Of a DNA stretch of 64,000 bases, positions 1 through 10,500 are shown in pieces. Below the pieces are notes generated by a model. That model saw only the letters and a list, made by a program, of their open reading frames with translations, was not told where the DNA came from and ran no database searches. Source of the stretch: Aurantiochytrium sp. KH105 (taxonomy: Eukaryota > Sar > Bigyra > Thraustochytrida > Thraustochytriidae); NCBI GenBank assembly GCA_003116975.1, contig BGKB01000190.1, forward strand, positions 1 through 64,000, written 5' to 3'. Both the position numbers and the translations under genes were made by a program. Positions within the stretch are counted from its first letter, which is position 1. Each line of letters begins with the position of its first letter.

Positions 1-92
1 AAGTGCACCCCTAAGTACATTTTATGTATAGATACTACGTAGTATAAATGCTTTTCATCCTAGGCCTACTACTTTTGTTCCGTCCGAATAAG

Positions 93-3000
93 CTAATACT
101 GGGGTGGAAAGTCTCGCACGTCGTGGTGCGGCGTTGCCACCGCGCCGAACCGCTGGTAGCGTGGTCTATGCGAGGACTGCGAGGCCGGACGCTGCCTCGA
201 CGGGTGCGAAGACTGTGGCCGCACAAGTTTCACATTGCGGGACCACGACATTCCATGGTCGCGTCGATGCGAGTAAGACGCGGTGTTCGGACGTGTCGGC
301 GTGCGGGTCACGCTGCAATGCGACATGTACGCGTTCGACGTTGCACGATCCCTGAGCGTAGATTCGCACGGCTGAGCCACCGCCGGAGGCTTTTTGCTTT
401 CAGCGGACGTGCAATCCGTCTCGAGACGAGTTGAGAGAGGGGCTTTTACTTTGGCCTGTTGGCCATGAATAACGTATTGTACAATTTCAGTGAGCAGCTT
501 GCCCCGAAGACCCGAGTCCGATTCAGCAGCAAGCTTGGAGGGGATAAAGGGTTCCACGATTCGGATACGCTCGAGCTGACGTGGTGTCAAGTGGACAGCC
601 ACTGGTTTCTGAAGCCGTCGCGTCGGCAAGACAGCATTAGAGATTGGTAGAATATTATGCGACAGGCTCGGGCCGAGCAGCTCGTGAAGCATCACTCGCT
701 GGGGGTCGATGCGTTGAGACGAAGCAGACTGTCCGGAAATCCGAGTTCCATGTTGGCCTCCTTCCGCTTCCATGGACGCTTCCTCGCGCTGAAGAGCCTG
801 CATGGTCAAATAGAGTGCTCGATCGACCTTATCTTCGCGCTCGAGACACATTTCGCGTCGCGATTGCCAGACACGCTGGACACGTACGAGCCAGATTGTC
901 CACAGCTGCGCCAGTTTGGGGCCATTTCGCTCGCTGGCATCCATACGCAACAGCATTGACCTATGTCTGAGCTGTTGTGCAATCGAAAACCACGCAAAGG
1001 CAGTCCGCTGCGACCGTGTCTCGCGAAGAAGCTTGCAGTAGATCGCATATGCTTGGCGACGACGCAAAACACTTGATCCCATCGACGACGGGGCAAACTG
1101 CCGGACCTCGAGGGGCTCGCCGTCCTGGTTCAGTCGATTTCTTGTCTTCAAAAAAGGACGCTTTGGGTCTCTAACAAGAGATGGTAGTGTCATTTGAGCA
1201 AACAAAGCTTCCTCGAGATCCCCAATGCGCTCACGCAGCATCTGCGTCTCTGCTTTCGAGATGCTGCACATCTCTGGTGAATCACGCTCAGGTTCGGAAC
1301 TCTCACTATCAGAATAATTTGAAGAAGCAGCAGAGCCTGGTCTCTCTTCGAGATCATGTTCCCGACCCGGTACCGTTGAAAACACCTCCTTGCAAAAAGA
1401 GGTCGCGCTGAACTCTTGCGACTCCCCGTTAAAGTTAAGTGCTGGAGCAAGTTGCTGATCTCCATCCTCGGCTATGCCGGAAGAAAAGCATTGGGCCGGC
1501 TGGTTTCGGGTTTTCAACTCGTTCTGCAAGCTCGCCAGCTGCTCGATAGCTTGCGACTTATCCTGCCTGAGTCTCTGTGCTTCATCGCGAAGAAGGCTTA
1601 CTTTGAAGCGCAAGACTTTAAGCTCCGCGGCGTCTGCCTCGTTGCTCTGTGTCTTGTTCGTCGCAGTTCGAAGAAGCGCCCGAGGCGGACTTTTCCTTTC
1701 GGAAATCGAGCGGCGGCGTAACCGAGTAGGAGAGCCGGCTTGCATCGCTTCTTCGTGAGATTCGATAGATGTCATTTGCGAAGGGAGCTTTTGCACAAAC
1801 TCTAGCTCCTGATGAAGTTTCTCGGCTTGAGCTTTTCGCACACTTTGAGTCTCGATAATAGCCTCGAGCTCGTCCACTTGCTTTTGTTGTAGGACGCGTT
1901 GATGCTCGAGTTCCTCCTGTGCATCATCTTGCACCTCCTTGAGCGCGTTCTTGCAATCACTCTTTATTTGGTCCAATTCGCTTTCGTGGTCCCGCTGTTG
2001 CTGTGCGAGCCGGTCCGTAAGAACAATCAATTCGCGTTGCGCCTCGTGAAGAGCGAGTGCAGCATTGCTTTTGCCATGCTTTGCGCTCTCCTGCAAACGA
2101 AGCAAACGATCCAGTGCCAGCTTGTGCTCTTGGCCCTGGGTTGCAAGCGCTTCGCGGATCTGGGCTGTTTGCGTAGCCTTGACCTGCAAAAGCTCGCGCT
2201 CTAGCATTGCTACTTTCGCTTCGAGAAGCTTTTGAGCTGGGGAATCTGTTGAATTGCGTTTTACTTTGTCAGACAATTTTCCCAAAGGCTGCCCGCCACC
2301 ATGCCCAGAGCTATATTTCTGCGGATGTATGGCATGCGAGATCGCAACGGCATTCGTGGTGGCCTGCTGCCGAGCTTCCTTGACTTGCTCCGTTTTGCGT
2401 TTCAAGGCTTGTCTAAGAGTTTGGACTTCATCAGCAAGCTCGGCTTCTGACTCAATCAGTGCGGTGGAGACGGCGACCATCTCGAGATGCTTCTCCTTCA
2501 TGATGCGGATTGTTTCATGCGTGTCGACAAGCTGCACAGAAAGCTCAGCCACTCTGCGCTGTGCGCCTGCTAGTTGGTCCTCAGTCTCTCGAAGACTTGC
2601 CGCCGCAGCCACTGCCTCCAGCGCCTCGACAGAAGACGGACGTTCCGTACTTTGATCAGCACTTCGATCGGTGGCAACGCGGCGCAAGTTTGCAACTTCG
2701 GACGAAAGACTTGTCACTCTAGTCTTGAGCTTGTCACACTCGCTGTGCTTACGCATGAGGCCAGCGTTGAGGCTTGCTGCAAGTTGCTTGGACGCAAGTA
2801 ACTCCGCTCGAAGCTCTTCGACCGAAAGATTGTCCGCAATCGACACATCAGCTTCTTCTTCTTCCTCCTCCTCTTCATCTTCATCGGCATCAGAAGTCGC
2901 ATTCTCGGCGTCGCAAGGGCTTACGGGGCTCGCGGATGCGCGTGCGTCGTGAGTACAAGACGCGCCGTTGGGACCTAAATCTTTGCGCCCTGAAGCTGCA

Positions 3001-4160
3001 CGAGTCTGACGTTGAGCTAGTCTCTTGTGCAGGGAGCGCACAATCAATTTTTGAGCTGCCAATTTGGCTTCGAGTTGTGCGATTCGATCGTCTCGAGTCT
3101 GCGTCTGCTCTTGGATGTCACTTGCCTTGGCAAGAGATTCAGAAGCAGAATTTTCGAAAGCAGAGAGTTTCTCTTGCAAAGCCAAGGTTTCCTTTCGTTG
3201 AAGGCCGAGATCAACTTCGGATGCAGCGTAAAGCTTGCGAAGTCTCACAATTTCGTGATACTGATTTTTGGACTTTTTTTCGAGAAAGTGAACGTGGTCT
3301 TCGATCTCGTCGTTGTTGCTGTTTCTTTTGGCCATTTTTTCCTTGAGTTCCATCAGGAGACGCGCATGCTTAGCCATGCGGTCTGCAGTCAAACAGAGCC
3401 TCTGGCGTGTCTGCTCTTGCCGCGCTTGCTCCGTGCCGAGTTCAAGGTGCACCACGTGCTCGGCGTGCAAGAGCGCTTCCTCAACGAGTCGCTCTTCTTC
3501 TGCGTCCATGGCATCGCGCACCGTGACAAGCTGCTTCTTGGGCTTGCTCGAATCATTTTTCCCCAAGACATCTTCGCCCAGCGAGTTCTGGATCTTGTTC
3601 AAGACTCGAGTGGCCTCTTGAAGCTCCTTTTCCTGTTTCTTCCGATTGTCGTCTTGTTTGCGAAGAAATGTGTCAATTCTCACTTTGTTGGCGCTCATCA
3701 TTTCACGGTTGTTCTTATAGACGACTGGAATGGCACGCCTCGAATCAATTTCGATGAGGTTGAGAAGGACCTCCTGCGAGGCATTCTCGTACTTTCCGAC
3801 AGCGTTGGCGACGCGCTTTTCGATTTCCAGCAAGGCTTTTCGTGCCTCGAGCATGGGTTTGAGCTTGTTTGACTCATCGCTCTCGTTCGTTTCCGGAACC
3901 TCTGGCGAGAATAGCTCGCGATTTGGCACGCCACTGTCATCATCTTCGTGTTCTTCGTTTGTCATCATTCGAGGAGTCGCCGTACAATCGCTCGTCACAG
4001 CAGACAAGCCATCCTCCTTTGCCAGCGTATCGATCTCACCATTCGCGCTTGCACGTGGCTGGCGTCGCGTGGCACGTCTTTTAAGTGCCGTCTGCGTCGT
4101 CGAACTCGCCAGAGTTCTGCGTGTGCGCGCCGCCGCTGCGGCTGTGGCGATCCCGGGCAT
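93..4160 (-). CDS. Large coiled-coil protein, possibly centrosomal/SFI1-like
   Basis: Predicted 1355-residue intronless protein. The frame runs on upstream to 4229 only through a GTG, so the ATG at 4160-4158 is taken as start. A basic, Ala/Arg-rich N-terminus is followed from about residue 100 by long heptad-rich segments full of E, K, Q, L and R, typical of extended coiled coil. A run of acidic residues near residue 420 is encoded by a GAA/GAG microsatellite. Near residues 1020-1110 there are short helices with spaced Trp/Leu/Arg (AFAWFSIAQQLRHRS; LWTIWLVRVQRVW) that recall SFI1/centrin-binding repeats, a weak resemblance. The C-terminus is basic and Ser/Pro/His-rich. A structural role at a microtubule-organising centre or basal body is an inference. 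It diverges from MED7 across a 474-bp shared promoter region. Confidence 0.75.
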   Translation of the reverse strand: MPGIATAAAAARTRRTLASSTTQTALKRRATRRQPRASANGEIDTLAKEDGLSAVTSDCTATPRMMTNEEHEDDDSGVPNRELFSPEVPETNESDESNKLKPMLEARKALLEIEKRVANAVGKYENASQEVLLNLIEIDSRRAIPVVYKNNREMMSANKVRIDTFLRKQDDNRKKQEKELQEATRVLNKIQNSLGEDVLGKNDSSKPKKQLVTVRDAMDAEEERLVEEALLHAEHVVHLELGTEQARQEQTRQRLCLTADRMAKHARLLMELKEKMAKRNSNNDEIEDHVHFLEKKSKNQYHEIVRLRKLYAASEVDLGLQRKETLALQEKLSAFENSASESLAKASDIQEQTQTRDDRIAQLEAKLAAQKLIVRSLHKRLAQRQTRAASGRKDLGPNGASCTHDARASASPVSPCDAENATSDADEDEEEEEEEEADVSIADNLSVEELRAELLASKQLAASLNAGLMRKHSECDKLKTRVTSLSSEVANLRRVATDRSADQSTERPSSVEALEAVAAAASLRETEDQLAGAQRRVAELSVQLVDTHETIRIMKEKHLEMVAVSTALIESEAELADEVQTLRQALKRKTEQVKEARQQATTNAVAISHAIHPQKYSSGHGGGQPLGKLSDKVKRNSTDSPAQKLLEAKVAMLERELLQVKATQTAQIREALATQGQEHKLALDRLLRLQESAKHGKSNAALALHEAQRELIVLTDRLAQQQRDHESELDQIKSDCKNALKEVQDDAQEELEHQRVLQQKQVDELEAIIETQSVRKAQAEKLHQELEFVQKLPSQMTSIESHEEAMQAGSPTRLRRRSISERKSPPRALLRTATNKTQSNEADAAELKVLRFKVSLLRDEAQRLRQDKSQAIEQLASLQNELKTRNQPAQCFSSGIAEDGDQQLAPALNFNGESQEFSATSFCKEVFSTVPGREHDLEERPGSAASSNYSDSESSEPERDSPEMCSISKAETQMLRERIGDLEEALFAQMTLPSLVRDPKRPFLKTRNRLNQDGEPLEVRQFAPSSMGSSVLRRRQAYAIYCKLLRETRSQRTAFAWFSIAQQLRHRSMLLRMDASERNGPKLAQLWTIWLVRVQRVWQSRREMCLEREDKVDRALYLTMQALQREEASMEAEGGQHGTRISGQSASSQRIDPQRVMLHELLGPSLSHNILPISNAVLPTRRLQKPVAVHLTPRQLERIRIVEPFIPSKLAAESDSGLRGKLLTEIVQYVIHGQQAKVKAPLSTRLETDCTSAESKKPPAVAQPCESTLRDRATSNAYMSHCSVTRTPTRPNTASYSHRRDHGMSWSRNVKLVRPQSSHPSRQRPASQSSHRPRYQRFGAVATPHHDVRDFPPQY

Positions 4161-4634
4161 GCGAGAACAGGTGTTTTTCCTTTTCACCAGCGACGCGCCG
4201 TGGCCATTGTCGGTCGTCCGCTCACGCACCGGTCTCTGGACTTATCGCTGCGCTGTGAAAGTTTCCCCCCGCAAAAGTTGCTCGTCAACGTTGGCTCCTC
4301 GAGCTTTCCGGTGCCCCTCGCATGCGAGAGCGATCGACCGAGCGAGCGAACGAGCGATCCAGCAAAAATCGAACGATCCGGTGAATCGAAGATGGCTCGC
4401 TCGCGCGCCAGAGAGCGCTAGTGGAGCCGCAAGTTGGGCTCGGCACGCCGAGTTAGTAGCACGGGGCGGATGAACTCACGCGATGGGCAATCAATCAATC
4501 AATCGATCGACCAACCACGGCGACGACCTCGGCGCGGCCCGGACGTCGGCCCCTGTCTCCTGCTCGACCGCTCCTCGCCGCTTCTTGCGGCTCCGGGTGC
4601 GTGGCGTCGCGCGAGAGAGGGAAAGTCGGCGGCC
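4161..4634. promoter_or_regulatory. Divergent promoter region of coiled-coil gene and MED7
   Basis: 474 bp between two head-to-head starts with no supported gene. It contains GCGAGCGAACGAGCGA-type repeats at about 4340-4360, a CCGCAAGTTGGGCTC sequence at 4428-4442 that resembles a degenerate copy of the CGCAAGTG element found at other promoters here, and a (CAAT)n/(GATC)n-like simple repeat at about 4488-4512. Confidence 0.5.
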
Positions 4635-5380
4635 ATGGCCAACAACAAAGCAGGCGACAAGGCGAGCGGCGCGGCCAAGGACCAGGACGCCCAGTCGCAG
4701 CGCTCGTCGCAGCAGCAGCAGCAGCAGCAACAAAAGCAGCCGACGGCCTCGAATGTGTATCCGAATCCGCCCGTGTTCTACCGCTCGTACGGCAAGAACG
4801 CGGCGCCCAAACACGAACTGGCCGTCTCGTTGGAGCCGCCCAAGATCCCCGAGGGCGCATACATGACCTTTGGCGAGTTCTGGACCCCAGAAGACAAGTA
4901 AGTGATGCGATTCACAGTCAATGCAAGCTTACACTTGCTATGTCAACGAAAAGCAGAAGAAAACTGACGAAGCTCGCGCTCAGAACACGAACGCTCAAGG
5001 AAGAGGGGCGGGAGCAGCTCTTTGAAGATGCACCCGAGGGCCAAGCTCTGGATTACGCAGGAGAGCTGCGCAAGGTTTCCAAGCTTGCGCTTGAAAAGTA
5101 TTGTGCTTTGATGGATGCTCTCTGTGACATGAATTTGTCCATGACTGACTCGCGCAATAAGGCTGATGAGTTTGAGACAGTCTATGTAAATCTTTTGTAT
5201 CTCGTGAATCAGCTGCGGCCGGCGCAGGGGCGCCAGATCCTCATCAATATGCTCAAAAGACAGCTTGAACGGCGACAAGAAACAGCCGCAAATCTGCGAC
5301 GCCTTGTCGCTGAGGGCGAGGCGCGCATTCGTGAGACGGCACAGGCAGTCAAAGAGAATGCAACGGTCGAAGATATTTAG
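4635..5380 (+). CDS. MED7: Mediator complex subunit 7
   Basis: Two exons, 4635-4898 and 4973-5380, give about 223 residues. The donor is GTAAGT at 4899; the acceptor AG at 4971-4972 keeps the frame, whereas the more attractive CAG at 4981-4983 would run into a stop. MED7 is a core subunit of the Mediator middle module that bridges activators and RNA polymerase II in the nucleus. Family hallmarks are visible: the YPNPPVFYRSY segment, PPKIPEGAYMTFGEFW, then helices with ELRKVSKLALEKYCALMDAL, NLLYLVNQLRPAQGRQ and LINMLKRQLERR, matching the MED7 order of proline-rich N-terminus, hinge and C-terminal coiled coil. The extra N-terminal tail contains a glutamine run from CAG repeats. The length is close to other MED7 proteins. 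The 3' end faces the RING gene. Confidence 0.87.
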
Positions 5381-5633
5381 AAAATTTCGAGGCGCCAAGA
5401 CTTTGGCTGATGTAGAGGCTACACAATCATTTTTCCTTTTCGTGGATTTGTTTTTGTCTCCTTCTTTCCGTTCTGCGTTTGTTTTGAGATTGGAGACCGC
5501 GAGAGAGAGGCGTCACGAAAAGAAAAGGAAAGAAAAGAAAAGAGAAGAATGAGTAGAGAGAGGGGAAAGGGAGAGCAATGTCGTTCGATTGATCGATCAA
5601 TCGATCGATCCCTTTCGTATTAGGGAGTATAAT
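5381..5633. other. Convergent 3' region of MED7 and RING gene
   Basis: About 250 bp between the two stops. It holds an A/G-rich stretch (5515-5575, AAAAGAAAAGGAAAG type) and a palindromic GATCGATCAATCGATCGATC run at about 5590-5610. No gene is seen. Confidence 0.5.
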
Positions 5634-6215
5634 TCACATGGTGGGTCTGGTCAATGGATTTGTGGATGGCGCCGAGTGACCCTGCACGGCCGGAGCTGAT
5701 TCCTCGTAAAAGAGCTCTTCGTCGCATACAGGGCAAGTGGTCTTTCCGCTGCGTCGACGCCACGCGAGCAGACAGGCGAGATGATAGTGATGGCGATTGA
5801 CTCCGCAGTTGCAGAGCGTTCGCACAGCCGGGGCATCGACGGAGAACTCTTCGAGACACAGCACGCACTCATCAGGAGCGTTGCGCTGCGCAGTGAGTAT
5901 CCGATCCCAAGATGCGCGCATGTACTGCCGCTCATCCTCTACGGAAGGCGGCAGCGATGAGGAGCTGGCAGCCTTGAATTTCTGCAGCAGGGCCGCGGCA
6001 GCCGCCGTCGTGGATGCTGCAGAGCACGGGAGCGGCACAGACGCGGAGGTGCCAATGTCGCGAGCGCCGACGCCGCGGCTCCCCGTCTGCTCCTCGCCGG
6101 GATCCGGCAAGGCCGTGTACGCGTCGTGCTCCTCGTTTCCGAGCCGCGCTTCCGGCGGTTCCTGCCTCGTCCAGGTCACAGGGCACCCCGTCGGGCAGCA
6201 CAGGAGGTTGCCCAT
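5634..6215 (-). CDS. RING-finger protein with N-terminal acylation signal (putative E3 ligase)
   Basis: 193 residues, start ATG at 6215-6213. The N-terminus reads MGNLLCC: Gly2 followed by paired Cys fits dual N-myristoylation and palmitoylation, suggesting membrane anchoring. Residues 117-164 form a RING-type zinc site: C117-x2-C120, C135/C137, a histidine cluster H142/H143/H145, C148, and C161-x2-C164 (CPVC). The C-x4-H spacing in the middle is slightly unusual compared with classical RING-H2. The region between anchor and RING is Ala/Ser-rich and probably disordered. RING proteins of this design are usually ubiquitin E3 ligases; substrate and partner are unknown. It diverges from the giant WW gene over a long GC-rich region. 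Confidence 0.75.
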   Translation of the reverse strand: MGNLLCCPTGCPVTWTRQEPPEARLGNEEHDAYTALPDPGEEQTGSRGVGARDIGTSASVPLPCSAASTTAAAAALLQKFKAASSSSLPPSVEDERQYMRASWDRILTAQRNAPDECVLCLEEFSVDAPAVRTLCNCGVNRHHYHLACLLAWRRRSGKTTCPVCDEELFYEESAPAVQGHSAPSTNPLTRPTM

Positions 6216-7000
6216 CCTCTCTCCCCGCGCCGCGCCGCGCCGCGGCCTGCCTGCCCGCCCGCCTGCCTGCGCGCGTCGCGCACCGCGGGCCCGGCGCTCC
6301 GAGCCGCGAGATGCAAATTGAGATCGATTCCGCTCGCCGCGCCGCGCCTGGCCTCGCCTCGCCTGGCCTCGCCGCGCCGCGCCGCGGAGCTCGCGCCTCG
6401 CGCCTCGCGCCTCGCGCCCGCGCCCGCGCCCGCGCGCGCCGCCGCCGCCGAAAGGTCTTTGCTCGCTCTTCTTTTCGCGCCGCGTCTTCCTCGCTCGCTT
6501 CGCCTCCCGGGCTCGGAAGAGACCGCGCTCGACGCGCCTTCGAGCCGCCTCCGCGAGCCCGGCCGCCCGCTCCTGCCGCCCGCGGCGGGCCGCCCGAGCG
6601 CGCGGCCGAGGCCTGGCCGCTGCCGCTCGCGCCGAGGCGCTTCGGGCGCAGGCCGCGAGGAGAGGTCGCCGGCGGGCGGGGCGCGAGCGAGTGCGCGCGA
6701 GAATGGGAGGCAGGGCGTGACATTATTATGGCGGGCGAGGAGCCTTGATTGACCCGCCGCTAGCTGGCCAGGTAGGGTGGCGAAGACTTTTCTTGGATGG
6801 GGCGGAGAGCGAGCGAGCTGGGCGCCCCGCGTCGCTGCGGCCGACGCGAGGCGGGGGAGTGGAGACAGCGGAAGCCTGGGCGCGCGAGAGAGAGAGCGAG
6901 GGAGGAGGAGGAGTGTGCGAGTGCCTGGATAGCTTTGTGCGGGCTTGCTCGCCTTCTTGCAGGCGCGTTTACTAACAGCCAACATCGTAAGACAGGTATC

Positions 7001-7027
7001 CCGCCGTGATTATCCGCGTCACGGCGG
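7001..7027. repeat. 9-bp inverted repeat
   Basis: CCGCCGTGA (7001-7009) and TCACGGCGG (7019-7027) are perfect reverse complements around a 9-nt spacer. The site lies about 510 bp upstream of the WW-protein start and about 790 bp upstream of the RING-protein start. Confidence 0.8.
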
Positions 7028-7421
7028 CCCCCAACTGCTGTCATGTCATGATGACAACTTGAAAGTTCACAACCTAGGCCTGTATACGCAAAGGCGCGCA
7101 ACGCAAATGGAGGTACCCGTCTGTTTCTCTGTCTCCATGGCGCGTGGCAGTGCCAATAGAAAAAAAAAAGGTAGTGAAAAAAAGTCCAACGGATATACGT
7201 AGCCTCACGCGGGGATAAGATGGCTGATCGAATGACGGATGATGGATGACCTGTGTCTATATTCCGGCGAGGCCGTCGAGCCTCGAAGGAGAAAGGAGGA
7301 GGAGAAGGAGGTTGGCGCATCTGGCTCCGACTGCCTCGACAAGCGCAGAGCAACCAAATCTTCGGCTGTTGCGCGCGCGACAGCGGCCGTCGCGCCGTTG
7401 TCGCCAAAATATCGAAAGCTT

Positions 7422-7447
7422 GCTCGTCAGGTCAGGACCTGACGAGC
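7422..7447. repeat. Perfect 12-bp inverted repeat, 2-nt spacer
   Basis: Arms GCTCGTCAGGTC (7422-7433) and GACCTGACGAGC (7436-7447) are exact reverse complements separated by AG. The element lies about 90 bp upstream of the ATG at 7539 and could be a dimeric protein-binding site or a 5'UTR hairpin. A second, 7-bp hairpin (CTCAGGC/GCCTGAG) follows at 7451-7473. Confidence 0.85.
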
Positions 7448-7538
7448 GCACTCAGGCCTGTGCTCCGCCTGAGGCCACCTTTTAAATTGTGCGCGGTCTG
7501 TAGTCGCTAGCGCCGGAGGCGAGCGCACAGGGGCGACG

Positions 7539-10500
7539 ATGCCTGCTCGACCGCGCGGAAACGGGACCAGCGGCTCGAAAAGGACTGCCGCCGATGACAG
7601 CAACGCGCGTCTGAGCTCCCTCGAAGAGCAGACTGCTGCTCTCTTGCGCGAGGCGAGAGCATCCGTGGGTAGAACGCGCACGCGACAGGGGAAAAGCCGG
7701 AAACGGAGGCGAGCAGCGTCCTCTCAAACCAAACAAAAAGACGCTTCTGCTGTTGCTGATGCAGCTGATGCAGCTGAAGCGACTGGCGTGACGAAAGCAC
7801 AACATGATGAAACTGGCACGCTTCAGGACGACGATACACATCTCGTTTTTGCAGTTTCCGATCAAAGTGAAGTTCTTCCTCTCGATGACACCGCACTCGA
7901 CGCCCCCATTTCTGTACAGGAAGCCAAATCCGAGAGTGATGTGGAACCAGATGCAGCGGCTTTTCAACCTTCGCCAGTATCTGTACCCAATGATTTGCAG
8001 CAACAACCAAGCGAAATTGCCAGCGAAGGTGACGAGGTGGAGCTCGGGCTCAAACATTCCACTCCCAGCAACGAATTAGACGATCTCACTCATAGCCACC
8101 TCGACGAGAAAGACGTCGAGGACACAACTGGCGAAAACACGGAAGGCAAAGGAGAAGCCAAGTTGTCCGAAATCATTGCTGCAGAAACTCAGCACATCAA
8201 AACAGACTTTCTCCAGCTTGATGAGGCCTTTTGGCCGGAAGGTACCTATTACAATGCAGCTGCAGACGACAGTCCTCAAACGTCACCAGTCGCGAAAAAG
8301 AGTGCCAGCACTCCCAAACGCAAGCGTCTTCGACGCAAGCGACGAAGCAAGATGCAGACACCTGAATCGAGCAACACTCTCGAGACAGAAAACTCGCCGA
8401 TGGAGGCGACTCCGACGATTCGACACGCTGATACACCTGACCATGAGGTCACTCCACTCAGTTTCGATCGCCTTGAAGGTGACGCAATCAAACAGGAGAA
8501 CGGCGACGATAACGAAGAAGCAGAAGAGCAAGAACTTGCACGCAGTGGCAGAAAAGAACTGGATGACGCCCAAACAGTCTTTGAAGACCAGGCGTCCCCT
8601 ACGAAGGGAATGTCGACAGCGACGCGAAGACCTAGCATGGTGATGGCAAAAGCGCAAGAACAATCGCTGCGAGATCTCGGCTTTTTGGAGGAGACGCAGC
8701 GCGTTGCGCTCAAGATCGACGACTTTGTCCCTGGAACCAACGTGAGTGTTGCTGACTACGATGCTCAACGGCAGCTTGTTGAAAACGTAGAAGCAGCTGA
8801 AGCCAAACAAAAGGAGGACGAGGCCGACGCTCTTGCGCGCAAGCTCGAGCACCATCGACTTGCTCTTGAAAACCAGGCAGCCACGCTCGCACAAAGCTGC
8901 GTGCGCGGACGACTGGGTAGGAAACGAGCACGCAAAGTGCGTGAGCAAGGTGGGCTTCGACACGAAGAAAAGACGCTCAGTCAAGGGTCCCAGTCAATGT
9001 CTCTGGAGACTTATGCTGACGAACACCAAGTCGTCAAGCCTGTGCCAGTAGAATCGGAAGAGCTCGACGAGGACTGGACCCGCGTACATGACCCATCGAC
9101 TGGAGACACGTGGTATTTCAACGAGACAACCGGGGAGTCGCAGTGGGAGCTTCCCGACTCTCTTGGCAAGGCACGCCGTACAAACGATGAACTCGATGTG
9201 CAGATCGGTAAGAACCATGCCGAATCATCGGTACACTTTAGCTCCATCATGGAAGAACCAATTGCAAGAATCATGTCTCCCAAAGCAAGAGAGAAAAAAC
9301 CCTTGTTTGGTAACGCTGAAAACAGTCTCCGATTTGGAAGCTCGGACGCAGTGGATGCGCCCGGGTCACCCAATACGCAGAATGCGTCGAACGAGAAGGA
9401 GGCTGCGCAGCAGCACGGAACGGCCGCGAACGCGGAGCTCTCGGGTGCATTATTGCACCAAGAGCAAGACGATCTCGAGTATCTTACTCAGCCAGTCATG
9501 CCGCAGTCTCAAGTAAATGACGAGTCATACGCTGGAAGCAGTTCTCACGCTTCAAATGGCGTAATCGCCTCTCGAAGCGAGAATGCGAATAGGAAGGCAG
9601 AGGAAGACGAAGATGAGGACGACGAGGATGATCGCGTTAATGAGACGAAAGGAAATGCGGCAAGCGCCGGCATTTCATTCAGAGTAGGGAGTCCAGCAGA
9701 AGTAACAAGAGGCAGCGAGAACCCCGAATTCCAAGGAGGAAACCTTGGCGACGACGTAGATGCCCGGCTCAGTACAGCATACTCATCGGCATTGGACTCA
9801 CATCCAAGCGATGCAATTTCCGAAGCTGGCTCCGAATTTAGTCAATCGACTGGCCTATGGTCACAGAGCGGAGAGACCCCGCGCTTCTTCTTGCCAGACG
9901 GCTCGACCGACGTCAAGTTGCGCGAGACCGTGAGGCATGCTCTCAAACAAACAAAGTTCGACTCGGTGTCCACGCTGCTTTCGAGCATGGCCAAGGAAGC
10001 CAAATCGCTACGCAAACGCTCAGGCAAAAAACACAAGCGAGGCGACCTTGACATGAAAGCCGTCGTGCAGTGCGCCAATTTGAGCCGCCAGGAGCCAAAG
10101 ATGGTTGCCGGCCTAAAAATTCGCACAAAAGGCGCGCGTGGGAAGCGCGTACGTAAGCAGGGGCGCGACCGACGTGGACTTGGCAAGGACCAGCGGGACG
10201 AAGACACGACCTTGGATCCCGATGAAGATACGCCGGCAATCTATAATGTAACCTATCCTGGCATGCGCAGAGAGGATCTTCAAGGCGTTGATGAAGTCGA
10301 TGAGCACGAGGAGGTCTCGCCCAAGGACGAGTCTGCGCAGCGCAACAATGAACCCGGCGGCCAGCACAAGGAGATTTGCTTTCTTTGCTGGAGCGCCGGA
10401 GATGATATGGTGAAGCGATGCGACGAGCATCAGCGGTCCAAAGAGGTTCCGGCGGGAAAGGGAAGCGTATTAACTTGTGCAAACTGGAATCTTGCGGCGT

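Larger units (their letters stand above)
6216..7538. promoter_or_regulatory. Long divergent promoter region (RING / WW genes) with inverted repeats
   Basis: 1.3 kb without a supported gene. The half next to the RING gene is extremely GC-rich (GCCTCGCCTC and GCGCCC repeats, 6230-6700). The half next to the WW gene holds three clear inverted repeats: 9-bp arms at 7001-7009/7019-7027, 12-bp arms at 7422-7433/7436-7447, and 7-bp arms at 7451-7457/7467-7473. A TAGGCCT octamer-like site is at 7075. Reading frames in this stretch are compositional. Confidence 0.55.

Noticed and set aside
4973..4990. Alternative MED7 acceptor at CAG 4981-4983
   Set aside because: It shifts the frame and meets a stop after about 13 codons, whereas AG at 4971-4972 keeps the MED7 sequence.
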